Below, one piece after another: positions 46,515 through 59,063 of a stretch of DNA of 64,000 nt. Under the pieces are notes generated by a model. It did not search any database. It saw only the letters and a list, made by a program, of their open reading frames with translations, and was not told the DNA's origin. Source of the DNA: Notolepis coatsorum (Eukaryota > Chordata > Actinopteri > Aulopiformes > Paralepididae); contig OZ020601.1 of NCBI GenBank assembly GCA_963971535.1, positions 25,272,871 through 25,336,870 on the forward strand, in the 5' to 3' direction. Within the stretch, counting starts at the first letter, position 1. Each line of letters opens with the position of its first letter. The position numbers were made by a program, and so were the translations under genes.

Positions 46515-47390
46515 CACTTTGAATGCCCAGCAGGGGGCGCACATTTAGTGCTTGAATGCCCACATCCACTTCAATGTTAGCATTAATATCGCCTGATCTA
46601 TGTTTTAAATTATGGCTATGTGTCCAATCTGCCCGTCGCATTATCAATGACATATTTACAGTCAACATTGTCGAAGCAGATTGTTTTTTTATCGGTTCAT
46701 TTCCGTTTCATAGCATTTATAAAACCCCTCGTTTTCACAAAAAAAAGAAGAGGATTCCATGATAATCGCCCCGTACTGTAATATTCTAGAACTTTGTCAT
46801 TTGTCTGCCTATTTATGAATCGTTTTTGAAAAAACGCTAGATTATCGATAGTATATGTGTACGTGTGCACGCTGGTGCCACACGCTGAAAATCGATTATC
46901 TCAGTTCCTGATCGCTCTAACAGTCAAACAGCCATATAAAAAAAAAAAAAAATCTTATATCTCTGTGAAAACGGGTCTGATTATCCTAAGACTGGTAACA
47001 TAGATTCCTTACCTGAGATCAGATGGTATCCAAATGGATTATTCCAATTCCTGATCGCCATTCGAAAAAATGGATCCTTTATACTGTAAAAACACATAAT
47101 CCCCGCTGCTCTGAGGGTTCAGCATGAAGCTGATCGACCCCGGTTACATGAGTGAGAAGTAAAATGTGGAGTCCGGGTTTTTTTTTCTCATTCATTTTCA
47201 TTGAGTCCAATCCAAAAGGGTGAATTACCATCTGGGAGACGATAGGGGGCGCTTTTTTCACATCTGAGCGCCTGGGGTGGCTGATTTTCCAACGGTAGAC
47301 TCGGTTGATGAAATATGAATTCAGATCGCTAATAAAAGAAATTAAAAAAATAAACCAGAGAAAACTTGGGTTGGGCATCCAAAGTGTTAA
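46511..47390. mobile_element. TTAA-flanked foldback MITE at minisatellite border
   Basis: TTAA at 46511-46514 and 47387-47390; termini CACTTTGAATGCCCAGC and, inverted, CACTTTGGATGCCC. Left flank GGCTTTAA plus right flank TTAAGGAGGAAGTC rebuild a minisatellite unit, so the TTAA duplication is directly visible. Same family as 4799-7058. Confidence 0.93.
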
Positions 47391-47438
47391 GGAGGAAGTC
47401 TTAGTGATCATGTAAAGTGTAGCCACACACTCACACAA

Positions 47439-47439
<1 letters not shown>

Positions 47440-47484
<45 letters not shown>
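47440..47484. repeat. (CA)n microsatellite
   Basis: About 22 CA dinucleotides. Confidence 0.93.
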
Positions 47485-47486
<2 letters not shown>

Positions 47487-47488
47487 GG

Positions 47489-47752
47489 GGAAACAGTGGC
47501 TCAGGAGGTAGGGAGCAGTCGTCTGGTAATCAGAAGGGTTCTGGTTCGATTCTGGCTCTTCACGGCAGCGAGTCGAAAGTGTCCTTGAGCAAGACACTTC
47601 ACCCCTAACTGCTCCTGATGAGCAGGTTGGCACCTTGCATGGTCGCCTCTGCCGTCGGTGTGTGAATGTGAGTGAATGGGTAAAATGTGAGGCATAAGTT
47701 GTAAAGCGCTTTGGATAAAAGCGATACATAAATGCAGTCCATTTGCCATTTT
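47489..47752 (+). mobile_element. tRNA-derived SINE
   Basis: tRNA-like head with AGTGGCTCAGGAGG and B-box-like TGGTTCGATTC, then the body GTGTCCTTGAGCAAGACACTT, GTGTGTGAATGTGAGTGAATGG and AAGCGCTTTGGATAAAAGCG. This body is common in fish SINEs. Flanked on both sides by CA repeats. Confidence 0.85.
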
Positions 47753-47767
47753 TTACACACACACAAC

Positions 47768-47805
<38 letters not shown>

Positions 47806-47812
47806 CACGAAC
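47753..47812. repeat. (CA)n microsatellite
   Basis: CA repeat with CG interruptions. Confidence 0.9.
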
Positions 47813-47963
47813 ATGATGAAACAGTAACATCACGTATTAACTCTTTGCTCTTCCATCTAATGTAAATGTACCCACCCATGTATTAAAAACATACTGTATT
47901 TTAACACACAAAAGTGTTCAGTTCAGTTCCAATTAGTTTTGATTTAGGTAAACATGTCTTGCA

Positions 47964-48458
47964 TTAACACTTTGGATGCCAGCGACGCGTTTTGTCGTTA
48001 GTTCATGCCGACCTTTGAATGCCACCAATGCTATATAGCGTTTGTTTGTCGTATTTTTCTTTATTGGCAATTTGAATTCATATTTCATTGATCGAGCCTC
48101 AGGTTAGTGTTGCAGTCTCTCTGAGCTCAATTGGTAAGATAATGCCCCCTATCGCCTCTCCCTGTGTAACTGCACCCCATTAGTTTAGACTGATGGGGGG
48201 GGGGGGGGGGCGGGCCAGCCTCCTCATGTTACTTTTCCGTCAAGCCAACTGAAGAGACCAAGTGATCGCCGGCCCGGAAAACGCGTGGAATATATATTTA
48301 CAGTACCCAATGCTGAATCAATAAACGCGATCGATATTTGGAATGGCGATCAGGAATTGGAATAATCTTTTTGGAGAACATCTGATCTGAGGTAAGGAAT
48401 CTATTTTACCAGTCTTGGGATAATCAGAGCTTTTTTCACAGATATATCAACGTGTCCC

Positions 48459-48504
<46 letters not shown>

Positions 48505-48920
48505 CGCTGATCAGGAAATGAGAGAATCGATATTTCAGCCCGCTTCTATAGCGTGCATAAGTACACATATACTATCGATGATCTAGCGTTTATTTGAAAA
48601 CGATTCATAAATAGGCCGAAAAATTACAACGTTTTTGTGTATTCCAGAATATTACAGTAAAGGGCGATTATCACAGAATCTATATATTTTCCTGAAAAAC
48701 GAGGGCTTTTCAAAATGCTATTAAAACGGAAATGAACCGATTAAAAAACAATCCGTTTCGACAATGTTGACTGCAAACAAGTCATTGATAAACAACGGGC
48801 AGATTAGACACATAGCCATAATTTAAGACAGAGATTATGCGTTCACAGCACTATCATTGAAGTGGGTGGTGGCATTTAACCACGTTTTACCATGTTCACC
48901 AGTGGTAATCAAAGTGTTAA
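47964..48920. mobile_element. TTAA-flanked foldback MITE
   Basis: TTAA at 47964-47967 and 48917-48920; termini CACTTTGGATGCC and, inverted, CACTTTGATTACC. Shares blocks with 5990-7058 in the same order (GGAATGGCGATCAGGAATTGG; CATAGCCATAATTTAA). A GT repeat at 48463-48502 sits inside. It preserves the empty version of the SINE site seen at 6163. Confidence 0.88.
48463..48502. repeat. (GT)n microsatellite
   Basis: About 20 GT dinucleotides inside the MITE. Confidence 0.92.
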
Positions 48921-49369
48921 AAGTGGACTGACTCTTTGAAAGGACATTTCTTTTTTAGTTTTTTTAAGTTCTATGCATGCTTGTGAGTTTCGTTGGCACG
49001 CAGACATCGGAGCTCTTAGATTAATGGAAACTGAGTTGAAGCCTTTAGCTTAATTAGCAGTTACTCACAGGACCAAAAGCACTTTCCACCATCCAGAAAT
49101 CCATGACCCAGTAACCCATGTCAGGCACACAGGAGACACACACCACACCAATAACACAGTCCATCATAGAACTATAGGGTGAAATACACAAAGTCCAACG
49201 TTATCTACCAAGAACACTATGCTAAGTAACGTTAGCAGGCTAACGCGGTGGGCTTGACATTAGAGGTAACAGACGTCCACAGCCCATCTGCAACTCTTTG
49301 GAGGCTGACGGATGTTCTTAAAAATAATTAAAACAATTAAAACCAATGTTGTATTGTGGAACTTATTGT
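48921..49369. other. Non-coding, no gene seen
   Basis: Unique AT-rich sequence without recognisable exon or repeat ends. Confidence 0.4.
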
Positions 49370-49383
49370 ATACTATGTGTGTA

Positions 49384-49690
49384 TGTGTGGTAGGTCTAGA
49401 GTAGACGGAGCCATGCTGTCTGTATGTGTGGTAGGTCTAAAGGAGGAGGAGCCATGCTGTCTGTATGTGTGGTAGGTCTAAAGGAGGAGGAGCCATGCTG
49501 TCTGTATGTGTGGTAGGTCTAAAGGAGGAGGAGCCATGCTGTCTGTATGTGTGGTAGGTCTAAAGGAGGAGGAGCCAGGCTGTCTGTATGTACAGTAGGT
49601 CTAAAGGAGGAGGAGCCAGGCAGTCTGTATGTACGGTAGGTAGGTCTAAAGGAGGAGGGGCCAGGCTGTCTGTATGTACGGTAGGTGTTA
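49384..49690. repeat. 41-bp minisatellite
   Basis: Unit GTAGGTCTAAAGGAGGAGGA followed by GCCATGCTGTCTGTATGTGTG; about seven copies, grading into the 52-bp array on the right. Confidence 0.93.
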
Positions 49691-50232
49691 TGGCTGGTCA
49701 GAGGGGGAGGGGCCAGGCTGTGTGTATGTACAGTAGGTGTTATAGTGGTCAGAGGGGGAGGGGCCAGGCTGTATGTACGGTAGGTGTTATGGCTGGTCAG
49801 AGGGGGAGGGGCCAGGCTGTGTGTATGTACAGTAGGTGTTATAGTGGTCAGAGGGGGAGGGGCCAGGCTGTATGTACGGTAGGTGTTATGGCTGGTCAGA
49901 GGGGGAGGGATCAGGTTGTGTGTATGTACGGTAGGTGTTATGGCTGGTCAGAGGGGGAGGGGCCAGGCTGTGTGTATGTACAGTAGGTGTTATGGCTGGT
50001 CAGAGGGGGAGGGGCCAGGCTGTATGTATGTACGGTAGGTGTTATGGCTGGTCAGAGGGGGAGGGGCCAGGCTGTGTGTATGTACAGTAGGTGTTATGGC
50101 TGGTCAGAGGGGGAGGGGTCAGGTTGTGTGTATGTACGGTAGGTGTTATGGCTGGTCAGAGGGGGAGGGGCCAGGCTGTGTGTATGTACGGTAGGTGTTA
50201 TGGCTGGTCAGAGGGGGAGGGGCCAGGCTGTG
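49691..50232. repeat. 52-bp minisatellite
   Basis: Unit GTAGGTGTTATGGCTGGTCA, then GAGGGGGAGGGGCCAGGCTG and TGTGTATGTACG; about eleven copies. Shorter units lack TGTG or GC. Shares the GTAGGT and GCCAGGCTG ends with the 41-bp array. Confidence 0.95.
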
Positions 50233-50343
50233 AGCTGTTACTAGCTGCAGGATGTAATGATGTCAGCTCTGGGAGTCACACAGCCTCTCTGATTAATGAC
50301 ATCGCCTGACCCGCTCCTAGGCCCTATCTAAACCTGCCCACGG

Positions 50344-50345
<2 letters not shown>
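50233..50345. other. Candidate conserved non-coding element
   Basis: GCAGGATGTAATGATGTCAGC and CTGATTAATGACATCGCC, complex sequence just after the minisatellite; no open frame. Conservation untested. Confidence 0.4.
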
Positions 50346-50378
<33 letters not shown>

Positions 50379-50639
50379 TACACACACACTGGGTTGGGGG
50401 AGACGAACAGGTCTACATACACATGTACAAACACACCCTTCCATGCGGTAAACTGTACGCTATACAAAAAATACACATCCTCTCTTATATGCGCGCACAT
50501 GCACACGCCCACACAGACACATGCTCAGAGTTATATAGGAACACATAAAGAAAACACATCCATAAAACACACACACACACACAGGGCATCATACAGTACA
50601 GCAGTACAGAGCCTGTGTGGTGCAGGACATAGTTTCATA

Positions 50640-51050
50640 CACACACAGCAGCGCGGCGTGATGGATGAGCCACTCGTGCTAGGTTTGGGCCTGACATTCT
50701 CGGACAGTATAATACGCAATTACTCTCCCTTATCACCTTGCCTGGGACAATAAAGCCTCACGCTGCCATAGCTCACGCCAGCCAAGGAGAGCATTTGTTT
50801 TCACTTTTGCAGAGACACCCCTCTCCATCAGGGGCCGCAGCCCGGGCGCGCTGTGGAGGGGCTCTCTTTATGTCCCCAAAAACAACGGCAGGAAGGGGCG
50901 CGCCGGGCTCAAGGAACGCCCGCCTAACTACCCGTAATGTGAGGTGGCGGCAGGGCCGGGGGGATAGATCAATATTTATTATCTATCTGTCCTGCTGTAT
51001 TGTGTTTCTTCCTTTGTCAGTTTTTGTGATATTGTGATTATTTATATTGT
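50640..51050. other. Candidate conserved non-coding element
   Basis: Unique complex sequence (CGCAATTACTCTCCC, GGGACAATAAAGCC, CATTTGTTTTCAC). Short open frames lack domains. It ends at the LINE fragment. Confidence 0.4.
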
Positions 51051-51054
51051 GACG

Positions 51055-51200
51055 CGTGCGGCGCTCCCTCCTGTACTCCCTGTTCAGCCACGACTGCGCT
51101 GCCCAGCGGAGGCTCCCATGTCGTCGTCAAGTTCGCTGAGGACACGACCGTCCCGGGCCTCGTCACGGACAATGATGACACGCCCACGGAGAGGAGGTAA
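51055..51200 (+). pseudogene. LINE reverse transcriptase fragment (Rex1/L2-like)
   Basis: Encodes LLYSLFSHDC, then, after a frame change, GSHVVVKFAEDTTVPGLVTDND. These are the blocks around the RT active site, where non-LTR elements have FADDTTV; here the first Asp is Glu. The next in-frame codons hit TAA at 51198. The following RT block, EEVKTLTWCQDNNLS, is the sequence amplified into the 46-bp array. Remaining LINE sequence resumes at 57290. Confidence 0.85.
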
Positions 51201-54200
51201 AGACACTGACCTGGTGCCAGGACAACAACCTCTCTAGAGGAGGTGAAGACACTGACCTGGTGCCAGGACAACAACATCTCTAGAGGAGGTGAAGACACTG
51301 ACCTGGTGCCAGGACAACAACCTCTCTAGAGGAGGTGAAGACACTGACCTGGTGCCAGGACAACAACCTCTCTAGAGGAGGTGAAGACACTGACCTGGTG
51401 CCAGGACAACAACCTCTCTAGAGGAGGTGAAGACACTGACCTGGTGCCAGGACAACAACCTCTCTAGAGGAGGTGAAGACACTGACCTGGTGCCAGGACA
51501 ACAACCTCTCTAGAGGAGGTGAAGACACTAACCTGGTGCCAGGACAACAACCTCTCTAGAGGAGGTGAAGACACCTGGTGCCAGGACAACAACCTCTCTA
51601 GAGGAGGTGAAGACACTGACCTGGTGCCAGGACAACAACCTCTCTAGAGGAGGTGAAGACACTGACCTGGTGCCAGGACAACAACCTCTCTGGAGGAGGT
51701 GAAGACACTGACCTGGTGCCAGGACAACAACCTCTCTGGAGGAGGTGAAGACACTGACCTGGTGCCAGGACAACAACCTCTCTAGAGGAGGTGAAGACAC
51801 TGACCTGGTGCCAGGACAACAACCTCTCTAGAGGAGGTGAAGACACTGACCTGGTGCCAGGACAACAACCTCTCTAGAGGAGGTGAAGACACCTGGTGCC
51901 AGGACAACAACCTCTCTGGAGGAGGTGAAGACACTGACCTGGTGCCAGGACAACAACCTCTCTAGAGGAGGTGAAGACACTGACCTGGTGCCAGGACAAC
52001 AACCTCTCTAGAGGAGGTGAAGACACTGACCTGGTGCCAGGACAACAACCTCTCTAGAGGAGGTGAAGACACTGACCTGGTGCCAGGACAACAACCTCTC
52101 TAGAGGAGGTGAAGACACTGACCTGGTGCCAGGACAACAACCTCTCTAGAGGAGGTGAAGACACTGACCTGGTGCCAGGACAACAACCTCTCTAGAGGAG
52201 GTGAAGACACTGACCTGGTGCCAGGACAACAACCTCTCTAGAGGAGGTGAAGACACTGACCTGGTGCCAGGACAACAACCTCTCTAGAGGAGGTGAAGAC
52301 ACCTGGTGCCAGGACAACAACCTCTCTAGAGGAGGTGAAGACACTGACCTGGTGCCAGGACAACAACCTCTCTAGAGGAGGTGAAGACACTGACCTGGTG
52401 CCAGGACAACAACCTCTCTAGAGGAGGTGAAGACACTGACCTGGTGCCAGGACAACAACCTCTCTAGAGGAGGTGAAGACACTGACCTGGTGCCAGGACA
52501 ACAACCTCTCTAGAGGAGGTGAAGACACTGACCTGGTGCCAGGACAACAACCTCTCTAGAGGAGGTGAAGACACTGACCTGGTGCCAGGACAACAACCTC
52601 TCTAGAGGAGGTGAAGACACTAACCTGGTGCCAGGACAACAACCTCTCTAGAGGAGGTGAAGACACTGACCTGGTGCCAGGACAACAACCTCGCTAGAGG
52701 AGGTGAAGACACTGACCTGGTGCCAGGACAACAACCTCTTTAGAGGAGGTGAAGACACTGACCTGGTGCCAGGACAACAACCTCTTTAGAGGAGGTGAAG
52801 ACACTGACCTGGTGCCAGGACAACAACCTCTCTAGAGGAGGTGAAGACACTGACCTGGTGCCAGGACAACAACCTCTCTAGAGGAGGTGAAGACACTGAC
52901 CTGGTGCCAGGACAACAACCTCTCTAGAGGAGGTGAAGACACTGACCTGGTGCCAGGACAACAACCTCTCTAGAGGAGGTGAAGACACTGACCTGGTGCC
53001 AGGACAACAACCTCTCTAGAGGAGGTGAAGACACCTGGTGCCAGGACAACAACCTCTCTGGAGGAGGTGAAGACACTGACCTGGTGCCAGGACAACAACC
53101 TCTCTAGAGGAGGTGAAGACACTGACCTGGTGCCAGGACAACAACCTCTCTAGAGGAGGTGAAGACACTGACCTGGTGCCAGGACAACAACCTCTCTAGA
53201 GGAGGTGAAGACACTGACCTGGTGCCAGGACAACAACCTCTCTAGAGGAGGTGAAGACACTGACCTGGTGCCAGGACAACAACCTCTCTAGAGGAGGTGA
53301 AGACACTGACCTGGTGCCAGGACAACAACCTCTCTAGAGGAGGTGAAGACACTGACCTGGTGCCAGGACAACAACCTCTCTAGAGGAGGTGAAGACACTG
53401 ACCTGGTGCCAGGACAACAACCTCTCTAGAGGAGGTGAAGACACTGACCTGGTGCCAGGACAACAACCTCTCTAGAGGAGGTGAAGACACTGACCTGGTG
53501 CCAGGACAACAACCTCTCTAGAGGAGGTGAAGACACTGACCTGGTGCCAGGACAACAACCTCTCTAGAGGAGGTGAAGACACTGACCTGGTGCCAGGACA
53601 ACAACCTCTCTAGAGGAGGTGAAGACACTGACCTGGTGCCAGGACAACAACCTCTCTAGAGGAGGTGAAGACACTGACCTGGTGCCAGGACAACAACCTC
53701 TCTAGAGGAGGTGAAGACACTGACCTGGTGCCAGGACAACAACCTCTCTAGAGGAGGTGAAGACACTAACCTGGTGCCAGGACAACAACCTCTCTAGAGG
53801 AGGTGAAGACACTGACCTGGTGCCAGAACAACAACCTCGCTAGAGGAGGTGAAGACACTGACCTGGTGCCAGGACAACAACCTCTTTAGAGGAGGTGAAG
53901 ACACTGACCTGGTGCCAGGACAACAACCTCTTTAGAGGAGGTGAAGACACTGACCTGGTGCCAGGACAACAACCTCTCTAGAGGAGGTGAAGACACTGAC
54001 CTGGTGCCAGGACAACAACCTCTCTAGAGGAGGTGAAGACACTGACCTGGTGCCAGGACAACAACCTCTCTAGAGGAGGTGAAGACACTGACCTGGTGCC
54101 AGGACAACAACCTCTCTAGAGGAGGTGAAGACACTGACCTGGTGCCAGGACAACAACCTCTCTAGAGGAGGTGAAGACACCTGGTGCCAGGACAACAACC

Positions 54201-57200
54201 TCTCTGGAGGAGGTGAAGACACTGACCTGGTGCCAGGACAACAACCTCTCTAGAGGAGGTGAAGACACTGACCTGGTGCCAGGACAACAACCTCTCTGGA
54301 GGAGGTGAAGACACTGACCTGGTGCCAGGACAACAACCTCTCTAGAGGAGGTGAAGACACTGACCTGGTGCCAGGACAACAACCTCTCTAGAGGAGGTGA
54401 AGACACTGACCTGGTGCCAGGACAACAACCTCTCTAGAGGAGGTGAAGACACTGACCTGGTGCCAGGACAACAACCTCTCTAGAGGAGGTGAAGACACTG
54501 ACCTGGTGCCAGGACAACAACCTCTCTAGAGGAGGTGAAGACACTCACCTGGTGCCAGGACAACAACCTCTCTAGAGGAGGTGAAGACACTGACCTGGTG
54601 CCAGGACAACAACCTCTCTAGAGGAGGTGAAGACACTGACCTGGTGCCAGGACAACAACCTCTCTAGAGGAGGTGAAGACACCTGGTGCCAGGACAACAA
54701 CCTCTCTAGAGGAGGTGAAGACACTGACCTGGTGCCAGGACAACAACCTCTCTAGAGGAGGTGGAGTTACTGACCTGGTGCCAGGACAACAACCTCTCTA
54801 GAGGAGGTGAAGACACTCACCTGGTGCCAGGACAACAACCTCTCTAGAGGAGGTGAAGACACTGACCTGGTGTCAGGACAACAACCTCTCTAGAGGAGGT
54901 GAAGACACTGACCTGGTGCCAGGACAACAACCTCTCTAGAGGAGGTGAAGACACCTGGTGCCAGGACAACAACCTCTCTAGAGGAGGTGAAGACACTGAC
55001 CTGGTGCCAGGACAACAACCTCTCTAGAGGAGGTGAAGACACTGACCTGGTGCCAGGACAACAACCTCTCTAGAGGAGGTGAAGACACTGACCTGGTGCC
55101 AGGACAACAACCTCTCTAGAGGAGGTGAAGACACTGACCTGGTGCCAGGACAACAACCTCTCTAGAGGAGGTGAAGACACTGACCTGGTGCCAGGACAAC
55201 AACCTCTCTAGAGGAGGTGAAGACACTGACCTGGTGCCAGGACAACAACCTCTCTAGAGGAGGTGAAGACACTGACCTGGTGCCAGGACAACAACCTCTC
55301 TAGAGGAGGTGAAGACACTGACCTGGTGCCAGGACAACAACCTCTCTAGAGGAGGTGAAGACACTGACCTGGTGCCAGGACAACAACCTCTCTAGAGGAG
55401 GTGAAGACACTAACCTGGTGCCAGGACAACAACCTCTCTGGAGGAGGTGAAGACACTGACCTGGTGCCAGGACAACAACCTCTCTAGAGGAGATGAAGAC
55501 ACTGACCTGGTGCCAGGACAACAACCTCTCTAGAGGAGGTGAAGACACTGACCTGGTGCCAGGACAACAACCTCTCTAGAGGAGGTGAAGACACTAACCT
55601 GGTGCCAGGACAACAACCTCTCTGGAGGAGGTGAAGACACTGACCTGGTGCCAGGACAACAACCTCTCTAGAGGAGGTGAAGACACTGACCTGGTGCCAG
55701 GACAACAACCTCTCTAGAGGAGGTGAAGACACTGACCTGGTGCCAGGACAACAACCTCTCTAGAGGAGGTGAAGACACTGACCTGGTGCCAGGACAACAA
55801 CCTCTCTAGAGGAGGTGAAGACACTGACCTGGTGCCAGGACAACAACCTCTCTAGAGGAGGTGAAGACACTGACCTGGTGCCAGGACAACAACCTCTCTA
55901 GAGGAGGTGAAGACACTGACCTGGTGCCAGGACAACAACCTCTCTAGAGGAGGTGAAGACACCTGGTGCCAGGACAACAACCTCTCTAGAGGAGGTGAAG
56001 ACACTGACCTGGTGCCAGGACAACAACCTCTCTAGAGGAGGTGAAGACACCTGGTGCCAGGACAACAACCTCTCTAGAGGAGGTGAAGACACCTGGTGCC
56101 AGGACAACAACCTCTCTAGAGGAGGTGAAGACACTGACCTGGTGCCAGGACAACAACCTCTCTAGAGGAGGTGAAGACACTGACCTGGTGCCAGGACAAC
56201 AACCTCTCTAGAGGAGGTGAAGACACTGACCTGGTGCCAGGACAACAACCTCTCTAGAGGAGGTGAAGACACTGACCTGGTGCCAGGACAACAACCTCTC
56301 TAGAGGAGGTGAAGACACTGACCTGGTGCCAGGACAACAACCTCTCTAGAGGAGGTGAAGACACTGACCTGGTGCCAGGACAACAACCTCTCTAGAGGAG
56401 GTGAAGACACCTGGTGCCAGGACAACAACCTCTCTAGAGGAGGTGAAGACACTCACCTGGTGCCAGGACAACAACCTCTCTAGAGGAGGTGAAGACACCT
56501 GGTGCCAGGACAACAACCTCTCTAGAGGAGGTGAAGACACTGACCTGGTGCCAGGACAACAACCTCTCTAGAGGAGGTGAAGACACTGACCTGGTGCCAG
56601 GACAACAACCTCTCTAGAGGAGGTGAAGACACTGACCTGGTGCCAGGACAACAACCTCTCTAGAGGAGGTGAAGACACTAACCTGGTGCCAGGACAACAA
56701 CCTCTCTAGAGGAGGTGAAGACACTGACCTGGTGCCAGGACAACAACCTCTCTAGAGGAGGTGAAGACACTGACCTGGTGCCAGGACAACAACCTCTCTA
56801 GAGGAGGTGAAGACACCTGGTGCCAGGACAACAACCTCTCTAGAGGAGGTGAAGACACTGACCTGGTGCCAGGACAACAACCTCTCTAGAGGAGGTGAAG
56901 ACACTGACCTGGTGCCAGGACAACAACCTCTCTAGAGGAGGTGAAGACACTGACCTGGTGCCAGGACAACAACCTCTCTAGAGGAGGTGAAGACACTGAC
57001 CTGGTGCCAGGACAACAACCTCTCTGGAGGAGGTGAAGACACTGACCTGGTGCCAGGACAACAACCTCTCTAGAGGAGGTGAAGACACTGACCTGGTGCC
57101 AGGACAACAACCTCTCTAGAGGAGGTGAAGACACTGACCTGGTGCCAGGACAACAACCTCTCTAGAGGAGGTGAAGACACTGACCTGGTGCCAGGACAAC

Positions 57201-57296
57201 AACCTCTCTAGAGGAGGTGAAGACACCTGGTGCCAGGACAACAACCTCTCTGGAGGAGGTGAAGACACTGACCTGGTGCCAGGACAACAACCTCTA
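51192..57296. repeat. 46-bp minisatellite, ~130 copies, derived from LINE RT
   Basis: Unit GAGGAGGTGAAGACACTGAC, CTGGTGCCAGGACAACAACC, TCTCTA. In one frame it reads EEVKTLTWCQDNNLS, the RT segment that follows the FADD block. Because 46 is not a multiple of three, each unit shifts frame. A 42-bp form lacking TGAC recurs, and variants CTGGAGG, CTCGCTAG, CTTTAG and TAACC mark a higher-order repeat of about 1.14 kb. Confidence 0.97.
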
Positions 57297-57398
57297 TGAA
57301 CTTCAGCTAAACTAAAGACTGGACTACAGGAGACAGCAGGGACACCTCCCTATATTGGTGAGGCTGAGGTTAAAAGGGTCACAGAGGACCTCTCCTGG
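57290..57398 (+). pseudogene. LINE RT fragment downstream of the array
   Basis: After the last CAACAACCTC the sequence continues as degraded LINE: near 57370 one frame reads EVKRVTEDLSW, matching the ...ISEDLSW block that follows the same RT region in Rex1/L2 LINEs. It is cut at 57398 by a terminal-inverted-repeat element. Confidence 0.65.
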
Positions 57399-58636
57399 GC
57401 CCTCATTTATCAATGGTGCGTACGCACAGATATGTGCGTAACCCGTGCGTACGATCATTTCTAAGCAAAGTGTGGGACTTATCAATTTGAACTTGTGCTT
57501 GACTTTGTGCGTATATCTACGCACAGCTCGGAGCATGCGTACCTGGCGCCCGGTGGTAGAATATGAAGACTACAACGCGGAAATAAGCTTCTGTGCATTA
57601 GTTTCAACACTTGCGTGTTCTGTATGGCCCGTAATTCATTATAGTTCATTGTAAAATAGCAACAGTAGTGTAATTATGGTCAAACCCCTATAAATAGCAT
57701 TTGGAATAATAGGTCTTTCTCTCGGAATTAATGCAGCATGGTTTATATATAGCGTTATCGGAATATACGGGGTGTACTGACTGCGCTCCGCTTAACTCAA
57801 CTCGTTATTATTTTGCGCACAGACCGCAGAAATACGGGAAAGTTTTTGATTATATTTAAAATGCTTTGCCATAACGTTAAACGAAACAAGTGGAACCCCG
57901 AAGGTGTAAGCAGAATACAAGTCATATGAACACGCACAATATAGTGTTCTTCCCCCTTCCTACTGTATAAGAAAGAATTAAAAACGCATTGCAACGAGAA
58001 CAGAGGTTATTTGTTGAGTTTATGTGTATACAAAACCCTTGCAATAAATGTGTCTTAAATGAATGAAAAGCATACATGCTCTGGATACAGGTAGCATATA
58101 TCGTGTGGGTGATATGCAGGGCTTGACATTGGCACCTGCCCACCCGCCATATGCGGGTAGAATTCCCCTGTGGCGTGTACCTCTGTCATTCTACCCGCCA
58201 CAGAGGCTAGTGGTCTGTCTGTCTGTGTGTATGTGTGTGTGTGTATGCGTGTGTGTTTATGTGTGTGTGTTTAGCGTCTTTTTCTCCCTGGCCATGTGCA
58301 TTCTAAAAAAAAATCTCTGCCTTTGATTGGCTATATCACGTTCATTATGCAAAGACCAGCCCTGATCTGCCTCTGATTGGTTGAATGACGGAATAAACAA
58401 AAAAGCCATGTGAAACCTGAAACCTCTCTTCAAAGTTATTTTCACACTGAGTTGCGTCGTCGCCAATACACATAAGCTGGCGGGCTCGTTGAACACAGCT
58501 GCCTACAACCATCCTTACAGTAATGGCTAGTATTTTCATATCTTAACCAGCGTTGCAACTTGCAAGACGCTTATAATGAAACGTTCCAACGGCGACATTG
58601 TTCAACAATTGATTCAACCTAAAACCTACGCGCTCG

Positions 58637-58642
<6 letters not shown>

Positions 58643-58690
<48 letters not shown>

Positions 58691-58760
58691 TCTCTCCCTC
58701 CCTCTGTCTCTCTCTCTGTCTCTCTGCCTCTCTCTCTGTCTCTCTCCGTCTCTCTCCCTC
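58643..58760. repeat. (CT)n-rich tract
   Basis: Pure CT at 58643-58687, then CT with GTCTCT and CCCT variants. Confidence 0.92.
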
Positions 58761-58761
58761 T

Positions 58762-59063
58762 GATTGATTGATTGAATGAAAACTTTATTAACAGATTGCA
58801 GAATAGGTACAGTACAGTACAGATCAATACATACAATTGTTAAGGGGATGCACACCAGAGAAATACTTTCATCTTGTTTACATCAGGGTCCCCCATTTTC
58901 AATTCATCATAACATATATGACACACACGACATACAGATAGACAGTACTGGTACATCTATACATTTATGACATACCAGATTTGCAAATACAGTACTGTTT
59001 GTGATACAAAAAGTGTCCAGAAAAGAGTGTATATTTGACATAGAAACTGTACATTGGAGTAGG
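58762..59063 (-). mobile_element. LINE-like 3' end repeat, copy 3
   Basis: Same TGATTGATTGA tail and GAAAACTTTATTAACAGATTG body as at 2309 and 44637, nested in the hAT. Confidence 0.75.

Noticed and set aside
47079-47879. 266-codon minus-strand protein
   Set aside because: It runs through a MITE, two CA repeats and a SINE; composition changes at each border.
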